The notes under the pieces: generated by a model
Told to the model about the DNA's origin: nothing
The model's input: only the letters and a program-made list of their open reading frames with translations
The model's database searches: none
Origin: Sphaerisporangium fuscum
GTDB lineage: Bacteria; Actinomycetota; Actinomycetes; Streptosporangiales; Streptosporangiaceae
NCBI RefSeq assembly: GCF_018531465.1
Contig: NZ_JAHDTF010000036.1
Span: forward strand, 1 to 64,000
Length of the DNA: 64,000 nucleotides
Direction: 5' to 3'
Shown: one piece after another, positions 43,630 to 53,208 of the stretch
Layout of the letters: each line of letters opens with the position of its first letter
How positions within the stretch are numbered: the stretch's first letter is position 1
Program-made: the position numbers and the translations under genes

Positions 43630-44978
43630 TCCCAGGCGGGACGGTCCTCCACGGTCGCGCGCCCGCGGGCGCGGCGCCGTACGGCGGCCACCAGCAGCGT
43701 CACCAGCGCGGACACGACGAACGCGGCCAGCGCGGCGTTCATCCAGGGCTGCCGCTCGAACCCGATGGCCGTGCGGACGGCCGTCCACCGGTCGTCCCAC
43801 CAGGCCACCGTCGGCGTCGCCGTGACGATCCAGTACGCCGCGAAGCCCAGCACCCAGGGCACGAGCATGCCCCACCGCGAAGGGGCGTGCCGCGAGGTGT
43901 CCCACCGCGCCGCACCGCCGAGCAGGAAGTACTCCACGGCGAGGACGGCGAACATCGGCACGAAGACCGCCCCGATCACGCCGAGGAACGCGCCGTAGGA
44001 CTGGACGTCGACGAACAGCGCGATGACCGTGGTGAGCACACCCACCCCGAGCGAGAAGACGCGCCGATCGATCTTCGGCAGGAGGTTCTGCAGGGACATC
44101 GTGGTGGAGTACACGTTCGCGAACGACTGGTCCGCCTCCCGCAGCACCAGGATGCCGAAGAACAGAACGCCGAGCGGAACGGCCACGAACGCGTCCCACA
44201 CCCGGTCGGGATCGTTTCTCACCAGCGCCAGCGCCAGGATGCCGAGGAGCAGGCAGGCGACCTGCGCGACGGTGTACCCGCTGACGACCCCGGTGAAGGC
44301 CGCGCGGCTCGACCTCGAGTGCCGGGCGAAGTCGGCCGCCATCGGCACCCAGGAGACCGAGAGCGCGATGACGTAGTCGACGGCCGAGGTGAAGCCGTCC
44401 CAGTTCCCGCCGCCCAGGCTCGGCCCCTCGCGCAGCAGGGCGACGGCCAGCCACACCATCGCGACCACCACGCCCACCGTCACGAACCGCCGCAGCAGCC
44501 TGATCGCGCCGAGCGGCCGGATCGTCAGGGCGATGGTGATCAGCCCCGCCACCAGCACCCACACCTGGTACGGCACGCTCTTGCCGAAGATCGCCTGCGC
44601 GCCGGTGGCGATCACCCACAGCTCGAAGGCACCCCAGCCGAGCATCTGGACGATGTTCAGCACCGTCGGGACGTACGACAGCCGCGCCCCGAACAGGCCG
44701 CGCAGCAGCACCATCGCGGGGGCGCCGGTCTGCGACCCGGGTATGGCAGCGAGGCCGACCATCACGGTGCCGATCAGGCTGCCCACCACGGCCGCGAGGA
44801 CGGCGGCGGTCAGCGTCAGCGGCGTGCGGCCCAGCGGGTTGAGGAGGTACAGGGCGCCGGAGAAGCCGAGAAGGCTCACCCCGAGGTTGGCCCAGAACGC
44901 GCCCTGGTCGAGCACCCCGAGGGTCTTCGGAGGAGCCTCGTCGAGCGTCAGAGGGACTTCGTCGGCGACATACGCCAT
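43626..44978 (-). CDS. cytX: NCS1-family transporter, probable hydroxymethylpyrimidine permease
   Basis: 450 residues with 12 membrane segments. NCS1 (CodB/CytX) features: NLGVSLLGFSGALYL in helix 1 and VPMAADFARHSRSSR near 218. The TPP riboswitch directly upstream identifies it as the CytX group that imports thiamine precursor HMP rather than cytosine. The start lies 7 bases after GGGAG, which is itself the 3' end of the riboswitch. Confidence 0.88.
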   Translation of the reverse strand: MAYVADEVPLTLDEAPPKTLGVLDQGAFWANLGVSLLGFSGALYLLNPLGRTPLTLTAAVLAAVVGSLIGTVMVGLAAIPGSQTGAPAMVLLRGLFGARLSYVPTVLNIVQMLGWGAFELWVIATGAQAIFGKSVPYQVWVLVAGLITIALTIRPLGAIRLLRRFVTVGVVVAMVWLAVALLREGPSLGGGNWDGFTSAVDYVIALSVSWVPMAADFARHSRSSRAAFTGVVSGYTVAQVACLLLGILALALVRNDPDRVWDAFVAVPLGVLFFGILVLREADQSFANVYSTTMSLQNLLPKIDRRVFSLGVGVLTTVIALFVDVQSYGAFLGVIGAVFVPMFAVLAVEYFLLGGAARWDTSRHAPSRWGMLVPWVLGFAAYWIVTATPTVAWWDDRWTAVRTAIGFERQPWMNAALAAFVVSALVTLLVAAVRRRARGRATVEDRPAWD

Positions 44979-44984
44979 CGCACG

Positions 44985-45076
44985 CTCCCTACGCCGGCAT
45001 TACCCGGACAGGTTCAGGCGGTCGGCAGCGGCTGTGCTGCCCTCTCAGCCCGGCGCCCCGAGCTCCCGCGTCCAGC
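44985..45076 (-). promoter_or_regulatory. TPP riboswitch (thi box)
   Basis: On the minus strand the conserved blocks appear in order: GGGGCGCC, GGCTGAGAGGG, GACCGCCTGAACCTG, CCGGGTAATGCCGGCGTAGGGA. The terminal block contains the ribosome binding site GGGAG of cytX, and GAGC within it can pair with GCTC at the 5' side, so TPP binding should hide the site and stop translation. Confidence 0.95.
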
Positions 45077-45125
45077 TTGTGCAGTTTGCGCCCTCATCTT
45101 GCCTCATCAAAGGCCTTCTGACCAC

Positions 45126-45220
45126 AGTGAGACGGATCACGTATGTCTCACTCTCTGGTCCGTCGTCGTCCGCAGGAGTACAGCTGAGTGCGCAGAGGTA
45201 GCTGTACTTTCTAGCTGTAC
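45126..45220. promoter_or_regulatory. Cluster of inverted repeats upstream of CRISPR leader
   Basis: AGTGAGAC/GTCTCACT (45126-45133, 45145-45152), then AGTACAGCT/AGCTGTACT (45177-45185, 45200-45208), and a further TAGCTGTAC at 45212-45220. These could be operators for a promoter that drives the array. Confidence 0.35.
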
Positions 45221-45392
45221 GGAGCCTCCTGTCACACGCTGCTAGACCCCGTCTTCAGGCCAGAAGCAGACCGCGTGTCCGAGAAGGGGACTTTCGGCCT
45301 GCCATGAGGCAGACTGATGCTCTCGGAGCTTCTCGGCTCAGTCGCTTCTTGAAGTGAACACATACAACTTGCCTGCGAGGCTCGACGTCCCA

Positions 45393-45522
45393 GTTCGGAA
45401 CCTCCAATGCCCGTGTTTCTTCCGCGAGGTTCCGAACCTCAACCAGACAGTCACGCAGACAAATCGGGCAGTTCCAAGCACGAGTTCTGCCCCCTCTCAG
45501 CTATTCGCGCTGGTCAGATGCC
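45393..45522 (+). promoter_or_regulatory. Leader of CRISPR array 1
   Basis: The 446 bases between the riboswitch and the first repeat hold no gene. Nearest the array is a leader with GTTCGGAACCTC (45393-45404) and its exact inverse GAGGTTCCGAAC (45426-45437), then AACCAGACAG and AAATCGGGCAG blocks. The same blocks recur in the same order before array 2. Confidence 0.7.
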
Positions 45523-46585
45523 GTTCCACTCCGGTCTCCGTGCCGGACCTCATTGCTGGTCTGGCTCTACTGGTGTTGGTTCTAAGACCCTTGCCGGGTT
45601 CCACTCCGGTCTCCGTGCCGGACCTCATTGCTGGACAAGGGCAGTCGTGAACTGGAAATTGCCGGTCAGGTTCCACTCCGGTCTCCGTGCCGGACCTCAT
45701 TGCTGGGCCTACACGCCCTGGCATGCCGCGTGGTTCGCCCGGGTTCCACTCCGGTCTCCGTGCCGGACCTCATTGCTGGGCCGACAACCCCATCAGCGAC
45801 GCCTACGGCATCCCGCAGGTTCCACTCCCGTCTTCGCGCCGGACCTCATTGCTGGTGACCGGTATCCGCAGGCTCGCTCGCGCCCCTACCGGTTCCACCC
45901 AGTCTCCGTGCCCGACCTCATTGCTGGACCGAGCTGTACGAAATCGTCGCCTGGGACGGCGCACCGTTCCACTCCGGTCTCCGCGCCGGACCTCATTGCT
46001 GGGTTCCGCCGGCGCCGGAGGACCCCGACAACCCGACTTTTACTCCGGCCTCCGCGCCGGACCTCATTGCTGGGCCCAGGTCGGGTCATAGATCGCCCAG
46101 CCGGTACGGCTTTCACTCCGGCCTCCGCGCCGGACCTCATTGCTGGGTCACCCGCGCCCAGGCCGCCGCGCTGAAGGGCATGTTCCACTCCGGCCTCCGC
46201 GCCGGACCTCATTGCTGGCGCAACCCTCACCGCGACCCCCTGATGCGCGACATGTTTCACTCCGGCCTCCGCGCCGGACCTCATTGCTGGTACTGGGGCC
46301 ACGGCGGCGGCTACCCGTTCCAGGGCTTTCACTCCGGCCTCCGCGCCGGACCTCATTGCTGGATGGTTGCCTCTCCGTGGAGGACTGGGCCGCCGGACCT
46401 TTTACTCTGGCGTCTGCGCCGGACCTCATTGCTGGTCGATGCTGAACTCGCATGCGATCGTCGTCTCGGCGGCACTGCCACTCCGGTCTCCGTGCGGGAC
46501 CTCATTGCTGGCTCGTCATCGACGGCCCGAGGGCCGCTGAAGGTGACAGTTTCACTCCGGCCTCCGCGCCTGTCCTCATTACGGT
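45523..46585 (+). CRISPR. CRISPR array 1 (15 repeats, 14 spacers)
   Basis: Repeats of 37 bases begin at 45523, 45598, 45670, 45743, 45819, 45892 (36 bases), 45966, 46037, 46110, 46182, 46254, 46326, 46399, 46475 and 46549. Leader-side form: GTTCCACTCC, then GGTCTCCGTGCCGG, then ACCTCATTGCTGG; trailer-side form: a CTTTCACTCC start and GGCCTCCGCGCCGG centre. The centre forms a CCGG...CCGG stem. Spacers are 34-39 bases. The last repeat is degenerate (CTCATTACGG), which places the leader on the left. Several spacers read as open codons, as expected for phage genes. Confidence 0.95.
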
Positions 46586-46827
46586 TCAGGTCACACAGAT
46601 CTGGATCGTCGACCCGGTATTGATATTGATCAGCTTGGGAGAACAACTGCCTTCGAGCGATCAGTCCCTCTATCAACCTGCCGTGAACTGTCGGCTCCGT
46701 TATGTAAAGTCAGCCTCCACTCGTGTTCGGGCTTGGGGACCCGAGTACGAGCAAACAAGCGAATCAGGGTCAGGCCAGTGCGTACGCGTCTAGATGACTG
46801 GCCCGAGGCAGGCGGAGGTCGGAGAAC
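46586..46827. other. Region between array 1 and cas operon
   Basis: 242 bases without a gene; it presumably holds the cas promoter. A TATGTAAAGT stretch near 46700 is A/T-rich enough for a -10 box, but I cannot place a -35 with certainty. Confidence 0.4.
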
Positions 46828-47979
46828 GTGGTGGAGCACATCGTCAAACGGCTGCTGGAGGCCGTCAGCGAGGATCGTGCGGATGCGGGGATCAGCATAG
46901 AGAGCGTCTACCGGCCTGCAGCCGGAGACAAGGTCATGCCTCCCTCCTTCCCTGGTAACAACGGGCCGTACCTGATGGAGACGAGATGGGTGGGCGGTGA
47001 GGCGAGGAAGGTCGTAGTCCTGGACCAAGTGCCCTCTCAAGCCAACCGTGTCGAGGAAGCGTTACTCGCAGCCCGAGACGCCGGCCGCATCGAGCTTCCA
47101 CTGTTCGAGATGATGGCGGAGACCAGCCGCGGGCCGCTTCGCCTCACCTCGCTGGAATTCCCGCACCGTTACGCCGACGCTTACCTACGAGACAGCATGG
47201 TGGAAGGCGTGCGTTTCGACCGCAGCGAACCGGGCCAGCGTCTTCGACAGGTCAGCGCCTTGGACGTTCGTCCTCTGTACGAGCGCGATCCTGGCTCCCT
47301 GCTGTTCGGGGCCTGGGACTCGCATCGGAGGGGCCGTTGGCCGAAGTTCGCACGAATCTACTCCTCCTCCATCGTGGGCCTGGACCCGCAGGAGGGGCAG
47401 CGTAAGGCGACCCGAGTCGATCCGCTCAACCTCACAGGAGCGATAGACGACAAGGCCAAATCGGAGGCCGACTGGGAGTACGTGGCCGTCGGCGACAAGA
47501 AGGAGAAGAAGCAAGGCCAGCGGCTGAGCGAGATCGGGCACGGCAATATCGCCCCAGGAGACGCTCACGGCGGTGTTTCGATCACCGAGGCTCGACGGTC
47601 GGGCTGGATCTCGCTGGCGGCCATCGAACGGCTGCGGTTCGGTGATGCTTCACCAGAAGCCACGCAGTTGGCACGGGCGACCCTGGTCGCGTTGGCGTTG
47701 GCCGGAGATCGGCTGGCTTTCGGCCGCCCGTCCGTCTGGCTTCGGTCAGGCTGCGACCTCGTGCGGTCGGTTGAGGTTCTGGCCTTCGAGCAGGACGGCG
47801 ATACCAGAGAGCAGTTCAGCGTGTCGGCTGCTGATGCCGTCGAGGTGTTCCACGAGCTGCGCGATCGAGCGGCAGCGGCAGGTGTGTCGATGGCTACCGA
47901 TGCCATTCGGCTGGTGCCGATGCCGTCGCTGGCCAAGGCCATCGAGTTCTCTACGGCCAAGGCTGCGGCGGAGGAGTAG
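46828..47979 (+). CDS. csb1: Csb1 (Cas7-type, type I-G)
   Basis: 383 residues from GTG 46828 behind GGAG. Matches the Csb1/GSU0053 family: the opening with RLLEAVSEDRADAGISIESVYRPAAGDKVMPPSFPG, YLMETRWVGGEARKVVVLDQVPSQANRVEEAL and FPHRYADAYLRDS segments are characteristic. This is the backbone subunit that coats the crRNA in the type I-G (former I-U) Cascade. First gene of a four-gene operon; csb2 begins 6 bases after it. Confidence 0.92.
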   Translation: MVEHIVKRLLEAVSEDRADAGISIESVYRPAAGDKVMPPSFPGNNGPYLMETRWVGGEARKVVVLDQVPSQANRVEEALLAARDAGRIELPLFEMMAETSRGPLRLTSLEFPHRYADAYLRDSMVEGVRFDRSEPGQRLRQVSALDVRPLYERDPGSLLFGAWDSHRRGRWPKFARIYSSSIVGLDPQEGQRKATRVDPLNLTGAIDDKAKSEADWEYVAVGDKKEKKQGQRLSEIGHGNIAPGDAHGGVSITEARRSGWISLAAIERLRFGDASPEATQLARATLVALALAGDRLAFGRPSVWLRSGCDLVRSVEVLAFEQDGDTREQFSVSAADAVEVFHELRDRAAAAGVSMATDAIRLVPMPSLAKAIEFSTAKAAAEE

Positions 47980-47984
47980 GCCGA

Positions 47985-49370
47985 ATGCCGGTGGCAATCA
48001 CGGTCCGCCTCCGGACGGGCCGCTATGAGGCGGCAGGGATGCGCCCCTCCCATGTGGAATGGCCTCCACACCCGGCCCGGCTGTTCTGCGCCCTGGTCGC
48101 CTCCGCGGTGGATGACGACGACTGGGCGGTACTGCGCTGGCTGGAGACAGCAGGTGTCCCCGAGGTGTGGGCATGCCAAGCAGCTGGCCAGGAGGTCATG
48201 GACGGCTATGTGGTGACCAACGCGATCGAGCAGAAGGGCGGCAGCCAGTTCTGGCCGGGACGTACCAACGGGCCTCGATCGCGGGTCTCGGCGGTCCCCC
48301 AAGTGCCAGCATTCACGGTCGTGTGGGCACACGTCGCCCCCGACGCAGACGCCCTGGCACAACTACGCAGGCTTGCCCGGCGCGTGCCGTATGTGGGGCG
48401 CGCGACCTCGACCGCGATTCTCAGCGTGGCGCCCGAGATTGGCCTGCCGGGGCCGGAATGGACGCGCTATGTCCCTTCACGTATCGGGGAGCACGCGCAC
48501 ACAGAGCTGCGGATTCCTTACCCGGGCTATACCGACCAGCTCCAGCGGGCCTATGCCGACGGCCAGCGCGCATGGGCCGTAGCCCGCAGCATCCCCTACA
48601 CCGTCGCCGGTAGCACGGCGAAGCCTGCAGCGGCAGCGGGGCCGTTCTCCGATCTGGTGGTCTTCCGCTTCGAGCCTCGTGTTGTACGGCCGGCCGGGGA
48701 CTCACTCCTGACGTTGACCGCCAGGCTCCGTCAAGCAGTCATTCAGCGCATCGGCACCGACGTCCCGGCCGAGGTCTCGGGTCACGGAGCCGATGATCGC
48801 AAGCACTTGGGCTACCTTGCCCTACTCAACTCCGGACACGACGACGCGGACGGTCACGTGCTCGGCGTAGCGCTTGCAGTTCCTCGTGAGATGGCCCCTC
48901 ACGCTCTCGATCGACTTTTAGCGCGGACTGTGGACGATCCGATCCGCCGGTTGACTATCCGCCGGGACCAGACGATCGCTTTGGATCACGATCCCTATCT
49001 GACGTCTCCGCTGCGACTGACACCCGAATGGTGGATGGCAGCTCCTCAGGGGAGCCGTAGTTGGGTGACTGTCGCCCCCTTGATGCTCGACCGCTATCCC
49101 TCACGGAAGCAGGACGCACATTCCCTGGTGTTCCAGAGCCTGACCACGGCTGGTTACCCAGAGCCTGAAGAGGTTGAGATCTCGCCGGCGGCATTGACGC
49201 AGGGAGCCGTAAGCAGACCGCGCCAGGGCACGATCCCACAAGGGCGGCCGGTTCGTCCGATGGTGCACGCGCGTGTGACGTTCGCCCAGCCGGTCATCGG
49301 TCCTGTGCTGGCAGGGTCGATGCGCTATCTCGGCCTGGGGCTGTTCATGCCGGACAGGAGCAACTCATGA
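47985..49370 (+). CDS. csb2: Csb2 (Cas5-Cas6 fusion, type I-G)
   Basis: 461 residues. N-terminal Cas5-like domain (VEWPPHPARLFCALVASA near 24-42) and C-terminal Cas6-like domain ending in the glycine-rich loop GPVLAGSMRYLGLGLF near 440-456. The Cas6 part cuts pre-crRNA in the repeat; the Cas5 part holds the 5' handle. It must deal with two repeat families here. Its stop overlaps the cas3 ATG by four bases. Confidence 0.92.
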   Translation: MPVAITVRLRTGRYEAAGMRPSHVEWPPHPARLFCALVASAVDDDDWAVLRWLETAGVPEVWACQAAGQEVMDGYVVTNAIEQKGGSQFWPGRTNGPRSRVSAVPQVPAFTVVWAHVAPDADALAQLRRLARRVPYVGRATSTAILSVAPEIGLPGPEWTRYVPSRIGEHAHTELRIPYPGYTDQLQRAYADGQRAWAVARSIPYTVAGSTAKPAAAAGPFSDLVVFRFEPRVVRPAGDSLLTLTARLRQAVIQRIGTDVPAEVSGHGADDRKHLGYLALLNSGHDDADGHVLGVALAVPREMAPHALDRLLARTVDDPIRRLTIRRDQTIALDHDPYLTSPLRLTPEWWMAAPQGSRSWVTVAPLMLDRYPSRKQDAHSLVFQSLTTAGYPEPEEVEISPAALTQGAVSRPRQGTIPQGRPVRPMVHARVTFAQPVIGPVLAGSMRYLGLGLFMPDRSNS

Positions 49371-52234
49371 ACGAGTTGACCGCAGCGGACTTCCCCGCCT
49401 TCCTCTGGGAAGTCCACGGGCGAAAGCCGTTCCCGTGGCAGCAGCGTCTGGTCGAGGGCATGCTGACGGACGGGCGCTGGCCCGACGTCCTGGACGTCCC
49501 AACCGGTCTAGGCAAGACCACAATGATCGACATTGCGGTCTTCGTGGCCGCCGCAGGTGTCGCGTGTGCTCGCCGCAGGATGTTTTTCGTGGTGGACCGC
49601 CGCCTGGTCGTCGACGAGGCGTACGACCACGCCAGCGCACTGGCCCAGGCCCTCGCCGAGCCACCCGGGCCAATCAGCGCCCACGTTGCGCAAGCACTGC
49701 GGCAGAAGGGCGACGACGGCCCGGCGCTCCAGGTCACCCGGATGCGCGGTGGGGTGACATGGTCCTGGCGGTGGCTGGAACGTCCCGACCGGTATGCAGT
49801 GGTCGTGGGGACGGTCGATCAGATCGGCAGTCGCCTGCTCTTCCGCGGCTACCAGGTCGGCCAGCATCTGCGTCCCATAGACGCGGCTTTGACCGGCACT
49901 GACAGTTTGATCGTGATCGATGAGGCTCACTTGGCGGAGCCTCTGGTCAAAACGATCCGATCTACCCTCACCGTGGACTGCCCGCAGATCAGGGTGGGAG
50001 CCCAGCCAACGCTGATCACTATGTCGGCGACCACGCCTCCCGCCGAGGGGCAGAGGGTGCATCGAGCCGATACCGACGAGCAGGACCAAGTAGCCCGCGA
50101 ACGGTTGGCCGCTCCCCGCCGGCTTCACCTGCTCGCGCCAGAGGTCACCAAGAAGAACGCCGATGTTGTGGTGGCTACAACGATGGCCACCTGGGCGAAA
50201 GCTCTTGCTGGTGATGCCCAATCAGGACGTGTCGTCGCCGTCGTCTGCAACTCGGTCGGCCGAGCGCGTGCCGTACATACCCTGTTGCAGAGTACGGACG
50301 CCGATGTGGAACTGTTGATCGGCCGCAGCCGGCCGATCGACCGCGAGTACCTGCTCAAGCGCTGCTATCCGCGGATGAAGGTCGGCCGCAGCCGCACCAG
50401 CGGAAGGCCGTTGATCGTGTGTGCCACCCAGACGATCGAAGTCGGCGCCAACATCGACGCTGATCACTTGGTAACCGAATCGGCGTCGCTAGCGGCGCTG
50501 ATCCAACGGTTAGGGCGGCTCAACCGGCTCGGCAAGCTGATGCGGGCCGATGCCGTGGTGATCCATGACGGGAGTGTCGGGCCAGACGACCCGGTGTACG
50601 GCCCGGCCCGGCAGGCCACCTGGCAGTGGCTCAGCACGCTCACAACGCCGCTGGAGTCCGACCACTTGGGTGAAGGCCTCGACGTCTCCCCACTGGCCTT
50701 ACGCGCGCTCCTAGAGCCCGTCGCCCCAGCTGCGCGGCAGACAATGCGCGAGCCGTTGCCGTACATGCCCGTTCTGTTCGGCCAGGTACTCGATGCTTGG
50801 GTGCGAACATCCCCCATTCCCCATCCTGACCCACCTGTCGCTCCTTACCTGCATGGCATTGACCGGGGAAGTGCAGATGTCGCAGTGGTCTGGCGATCAG
50901 GGCTGGCCGGGGCGAATCCACAGGGATGGCCAGCGACGGTCATGGAGGTGCCGCCGTCCACGGAAGAGGCCGTCGAGGTGTCTCTGCACGCCGTACGGCA
51001 GTGGCTGTCTGAGGACCAGCCCACCGGGCCCTTGGGGGATGTGGAAGGCACGCCTGAGGGCGAGGGCGTGCCGAGCCATACCTGGCGGCTGGAGCATGTG
51101 GTGCGCTACAGAGGGAGGGACGATGCCACACTGATCAGCCCTGGTGAGATCCGGCCGGGTGACCTGATCGTGGTGCCCTGCGAACAGGGTGGCTGTGACG
51201 AGTACGGCTGGAATCCCGCCTCCACTTACCCCGTGCTGGATGTCGCCGATCTCGCGTATCGCGGCGGTCGGCCTGTAGTGCGGCTTGGCCCTGCAGTCCT
51301 CGACGCCGCGCACCGCGAATCTCCCTCCATTGGACAAGCATTACGAGACCTGATCGACCAGACACGTGCTGAACTTGCCGACGACACTCCGCCCGCCGTC
51401 GGCGTCTACCGCAAGGAGCTCCAGCGCATCATCGACCTGCTGCCTTCCGATGACCTGGACGATCCGCTGCCACTGACCCGCAACCTTCGTGCGCTGACCC
51501 GCTGCGCGATCACGTTCACGGAGAAGGCACCCTACGTCGCGCTGTTGACCGCCAAGGGCGGGGCATGGGTGGGGGACGCCGACGCCTGGAGTTCGTCCGT
51601 GACTGGGCAGGGCAAACAGATGTCCTTGCTGGCCCATGAGCATGCCGTCGCCAACAGGGCCGAGGAGTTCGCGCTCAACCTCGGTTTGGAGCCCGTGCTG
51701 ATCAACAGCGTACGAGCCGCAGCACTTTGGCATGACGAAGGCAAGCGGGATCCCCGCTTCCAGGCGATGCTGCACGGACGCCCTCCTCGCGTCCTGCGCA
51801 GCGGCACTCACCGAGAGCTACTAGCCAAGTCCGGGCTCGACCCCGCTGACCGTGCCGCCCACCGCCGGGCGAAGCTCATCTCTGGTTACCCGGACGGGAT
51901 GCGGCACGAGGCTCTGTCCGCACGCATCACCCGGCTGTATCTGGAGATCGGCTCCTACGATGTCGACCCCGACCTCGTGATCCATCTCGTCGCCGCCCAC
52001 CACGGCCGCAGCCGCCCCCTGCTGCCGCCCGTCACCGATCCCGCCCCCGAAACCGTCCAGCTCGACGAGTTGCCGGCAACCCTCGGTACCGAGGAAACCC
52101 TCGATTGGGACGCTCCTCGCAGGTTCGCCGAGCTCAATCAGCGTTACGGCCGCTGGGGACTTGCCCTGCTGGAGTGCATCGTGCGATTGGCCGACATCTG
52201 GTGCTCTGAGCGTGAAGAGGAGGCCACGCTGTGA
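49367..52234 (+). CDS. cas3: Cas3 helicase-nuclease with C-terminal HD domain
   Basis: 955 residues. SF2 helicase first: Walker A VPTGLGKTTM near 45-55, Walker B VIDEAHL near 185, motif III ITMSATTPP near 220 and motif VI QRLGRLNRLGK near 382. HD nuclease second: LLAHEHAVANRAEEFA near 755, WHDEGKRDPRF near 788 and VAAHHGRSRP near 876. This order (helicase then HD) is that of type I-G Cas3. Unwinds and cuts target DNA after Cascade binding. ATGA overlap with csb2, GTGA overlap with csb3. Confidence 0.95.
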   Translation: MNELTAADFPAFLWEVHGRKPFPWQQRLVEGMLTDGRWPDVLDVPTGLGKTTMIDIAVFVAAAGVACARRRMFFVVDRRLVVDEAYDHASALAQALAEPPGPISAHVAQALRQKGDDGPALQVTRMRGGVTWSWRWLERPDRYAVVVGTVDQIGSRLLFRGYQVGQHLRPIDAALTGTDSLIVIDEAHLAEPLVKTIRSTLTVDCPQIRVGAQPTLITMSATTPPAEGQRVHRADTDEQDQVARERLAAPRRLHLLAPEVTKKNADVVVATTMATWAKALAGDAQSGRVVAVVCNSVGRARAVHTLLQSTDADVELLIGRSRPIDREYLLKRCYPRMKVGRSRTSGRPLIVCATQTIEVGANIDADHLVTESASLAALIQRLGRLNRLGKLMRADAVVIHDGSVGPDDPVYGPARQATWQWLSTLTTPLESDHLGEGLDVSPLALRALLEPVAPAARQTMREPLPYMPVLFGQVLDAWVRTSPIPHPDPPVAPYLHGIDRGSADVAVVWRSGLAGANPQGWPATVMEVPPSTEEAVEVSLHAVRQWLSEDQPTGPLGDVEGTPEGEGVPSHTWRLEHVVRYRGRDDATLISPGEIRPGDLIVVPCEQGGCDEYGWNPASTYPVLDVADLAYRGGRPVVRLGPAVLDAAHRESPSIGQALRDLIDQTRAELADDTPPAVGVYRKELQRIIDLLPSDDLDDPLPLTRNLRALTRCAITFTEKAPYVALLTAKGGAWVGDADAWSSSVTGQGKQMSLLAHEHAVANRAEEFALNLGLEPVLINSVRAAALWHDEGKRDPRFQAMLHGRPPRVLRSGTHRELLAKSGLDPADRAAHRRAKLISGYPDGMRHEALSARITRLYLEIGSYDVDPDLVIHLVAAHHGRSRPLLPPVTDPAPETVQLDELPATLGTEETLDWDAPRRFAELNQRYGRWGLALLECIVRLADIWCSEREEEATL

Positions 52235-53208
52235 ACGTGGTCGAACTGCCCGCCCTGGATGGCCGTGACCCGCTGGGGTTCCTCGCTGCCCTAGGCCTGC
52301 TGCGACTCTTGGGAGAAGAGGTACGGCTCTGTTTCTCTGACGTCACTGGTTGCGCCCAGATCCATACCACCCTCCGGGACGCCGATGAGATCGCCGGCGC
52401 GTTGCAAAGCATCGTCGAGGCCATCGACGAGGATGCGGTGCTTCCCGTGGTGGGGCCGAAGTTCCCGCTGCGGCCGGCTGCCCCGAGTCGAACACCCGGC
52501 GCGGAGAAGAGTGATGAGAGCGACCCGATGCGTGTGTCGCGCACGGCCTACGGCGAGCAACTCCATGACCGGGTAGAGGCATTGGGAAGCAGGGCCGTCA
52601 AGTGGTTGTCGTTCCTGGTGACAGACCTGGCCGTCGATCGGGCTGGACGTGCGGCGCTCACGCCATACATGGCTCCGGCCGGCAAGCAGACCGTCTGGAC
52701 CTTCTTTCGCAAACCTCTGGAGATGGTCCGCGAAGAACCCTCCCAGTTGGTAGAAGCCTTGACGGGATGGCGCCGTGTGGACGGCTTCACCGGCGAATAC
52801 CTCGACCATCGAGCCCTACGCCTCGCGGCCGATCACCCATCGGGCAAATCCATCCCCGCTGGAGTACCCGGTGCCACCTGGTTGGCTACCCAGGCGCTGC
52901 CCTTACTGCGCATCACCGGAGACGGCCGAAACGTCTCCGCCACGCTCTGGCACCGCCACAACCGCCGCACGGTGATGGTGTGGCCGCTGTGGAAACCCGC
53001 CCTCGACATCCACGCCGTCCAAGCACTGCTCGACCACCCGTACCTACGGCCTGCGCCCGCGCGACAGAGGAGGGCCATCACCGTCGAACGCCGACGCCTT
53101 CGCCCCCTGGGGGTCTTCGAGGTCTGTGGAGCAGAACGTCAGCCGATAGAGGGCGGCAAGAGCGCTGGGGTCCTTGCCCCGATAGTCATCTCTAATGAGC
53201 CAAACTGA
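52231..53208 (+). CDS. csb3: Csb3 (Cas8-type large subunit, type I-G)
   Basis: 325 residues from GTG 52231, overlapping cas3 by four bases. Opens with LPALDGRDPLGFLAALGLLRLL, the start typical of Csb3/Csx17 large subunits; the length fits Csb3 (Cas8u2) and not the longer Csx17. Central basic segment and GATWLATQALPLLRITG follow. It should recognise the PAM. Last gene of the operon; array 2 leader follows directly. No cas1, cas2 or cas4 comes after it. Confidence 0.82.
   Translation: MNVVELPALDGRDPLGFLAALGLLRLLGEEVRLCFSDVTGCAQIHTTLRDADEIAGALQSIVEAIDEDAVLPVVGPKFPLRPAAPSRTPGAEKSDESDPMRVSRTAYGEQLHDRVEALGSRAVKWLSFLVTDLAVDRAGRAALTPYMAPAGKQTVWTFFRKPLEMVREEPSQLVEALTGWRRVDGFTGEYLDHRALRLAADHPSGKSIPAGVPGATWLATQALPLLRITGDGRNVSATLWHRHNRRTVMVWPLWKPALDIHAVQALLDHPYLRPAPARQRRAITVERRRLRPLGVFEVCGAERQPIEGGKSAGVLAPIVISNEPN

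Noticed and set aside
42829-44619. Extension of the sensor kinase frame far upstream
   Set aside because: The frame runs through ogt and cytX antisense; PAS domain begins right after ATG 42828.
45354-46623. Reading frames across CRISPR array 1
   Set aside because: They are repeat-encoded peptides such as SGLRAGPHCW every 24 residues, a by-product of the array.
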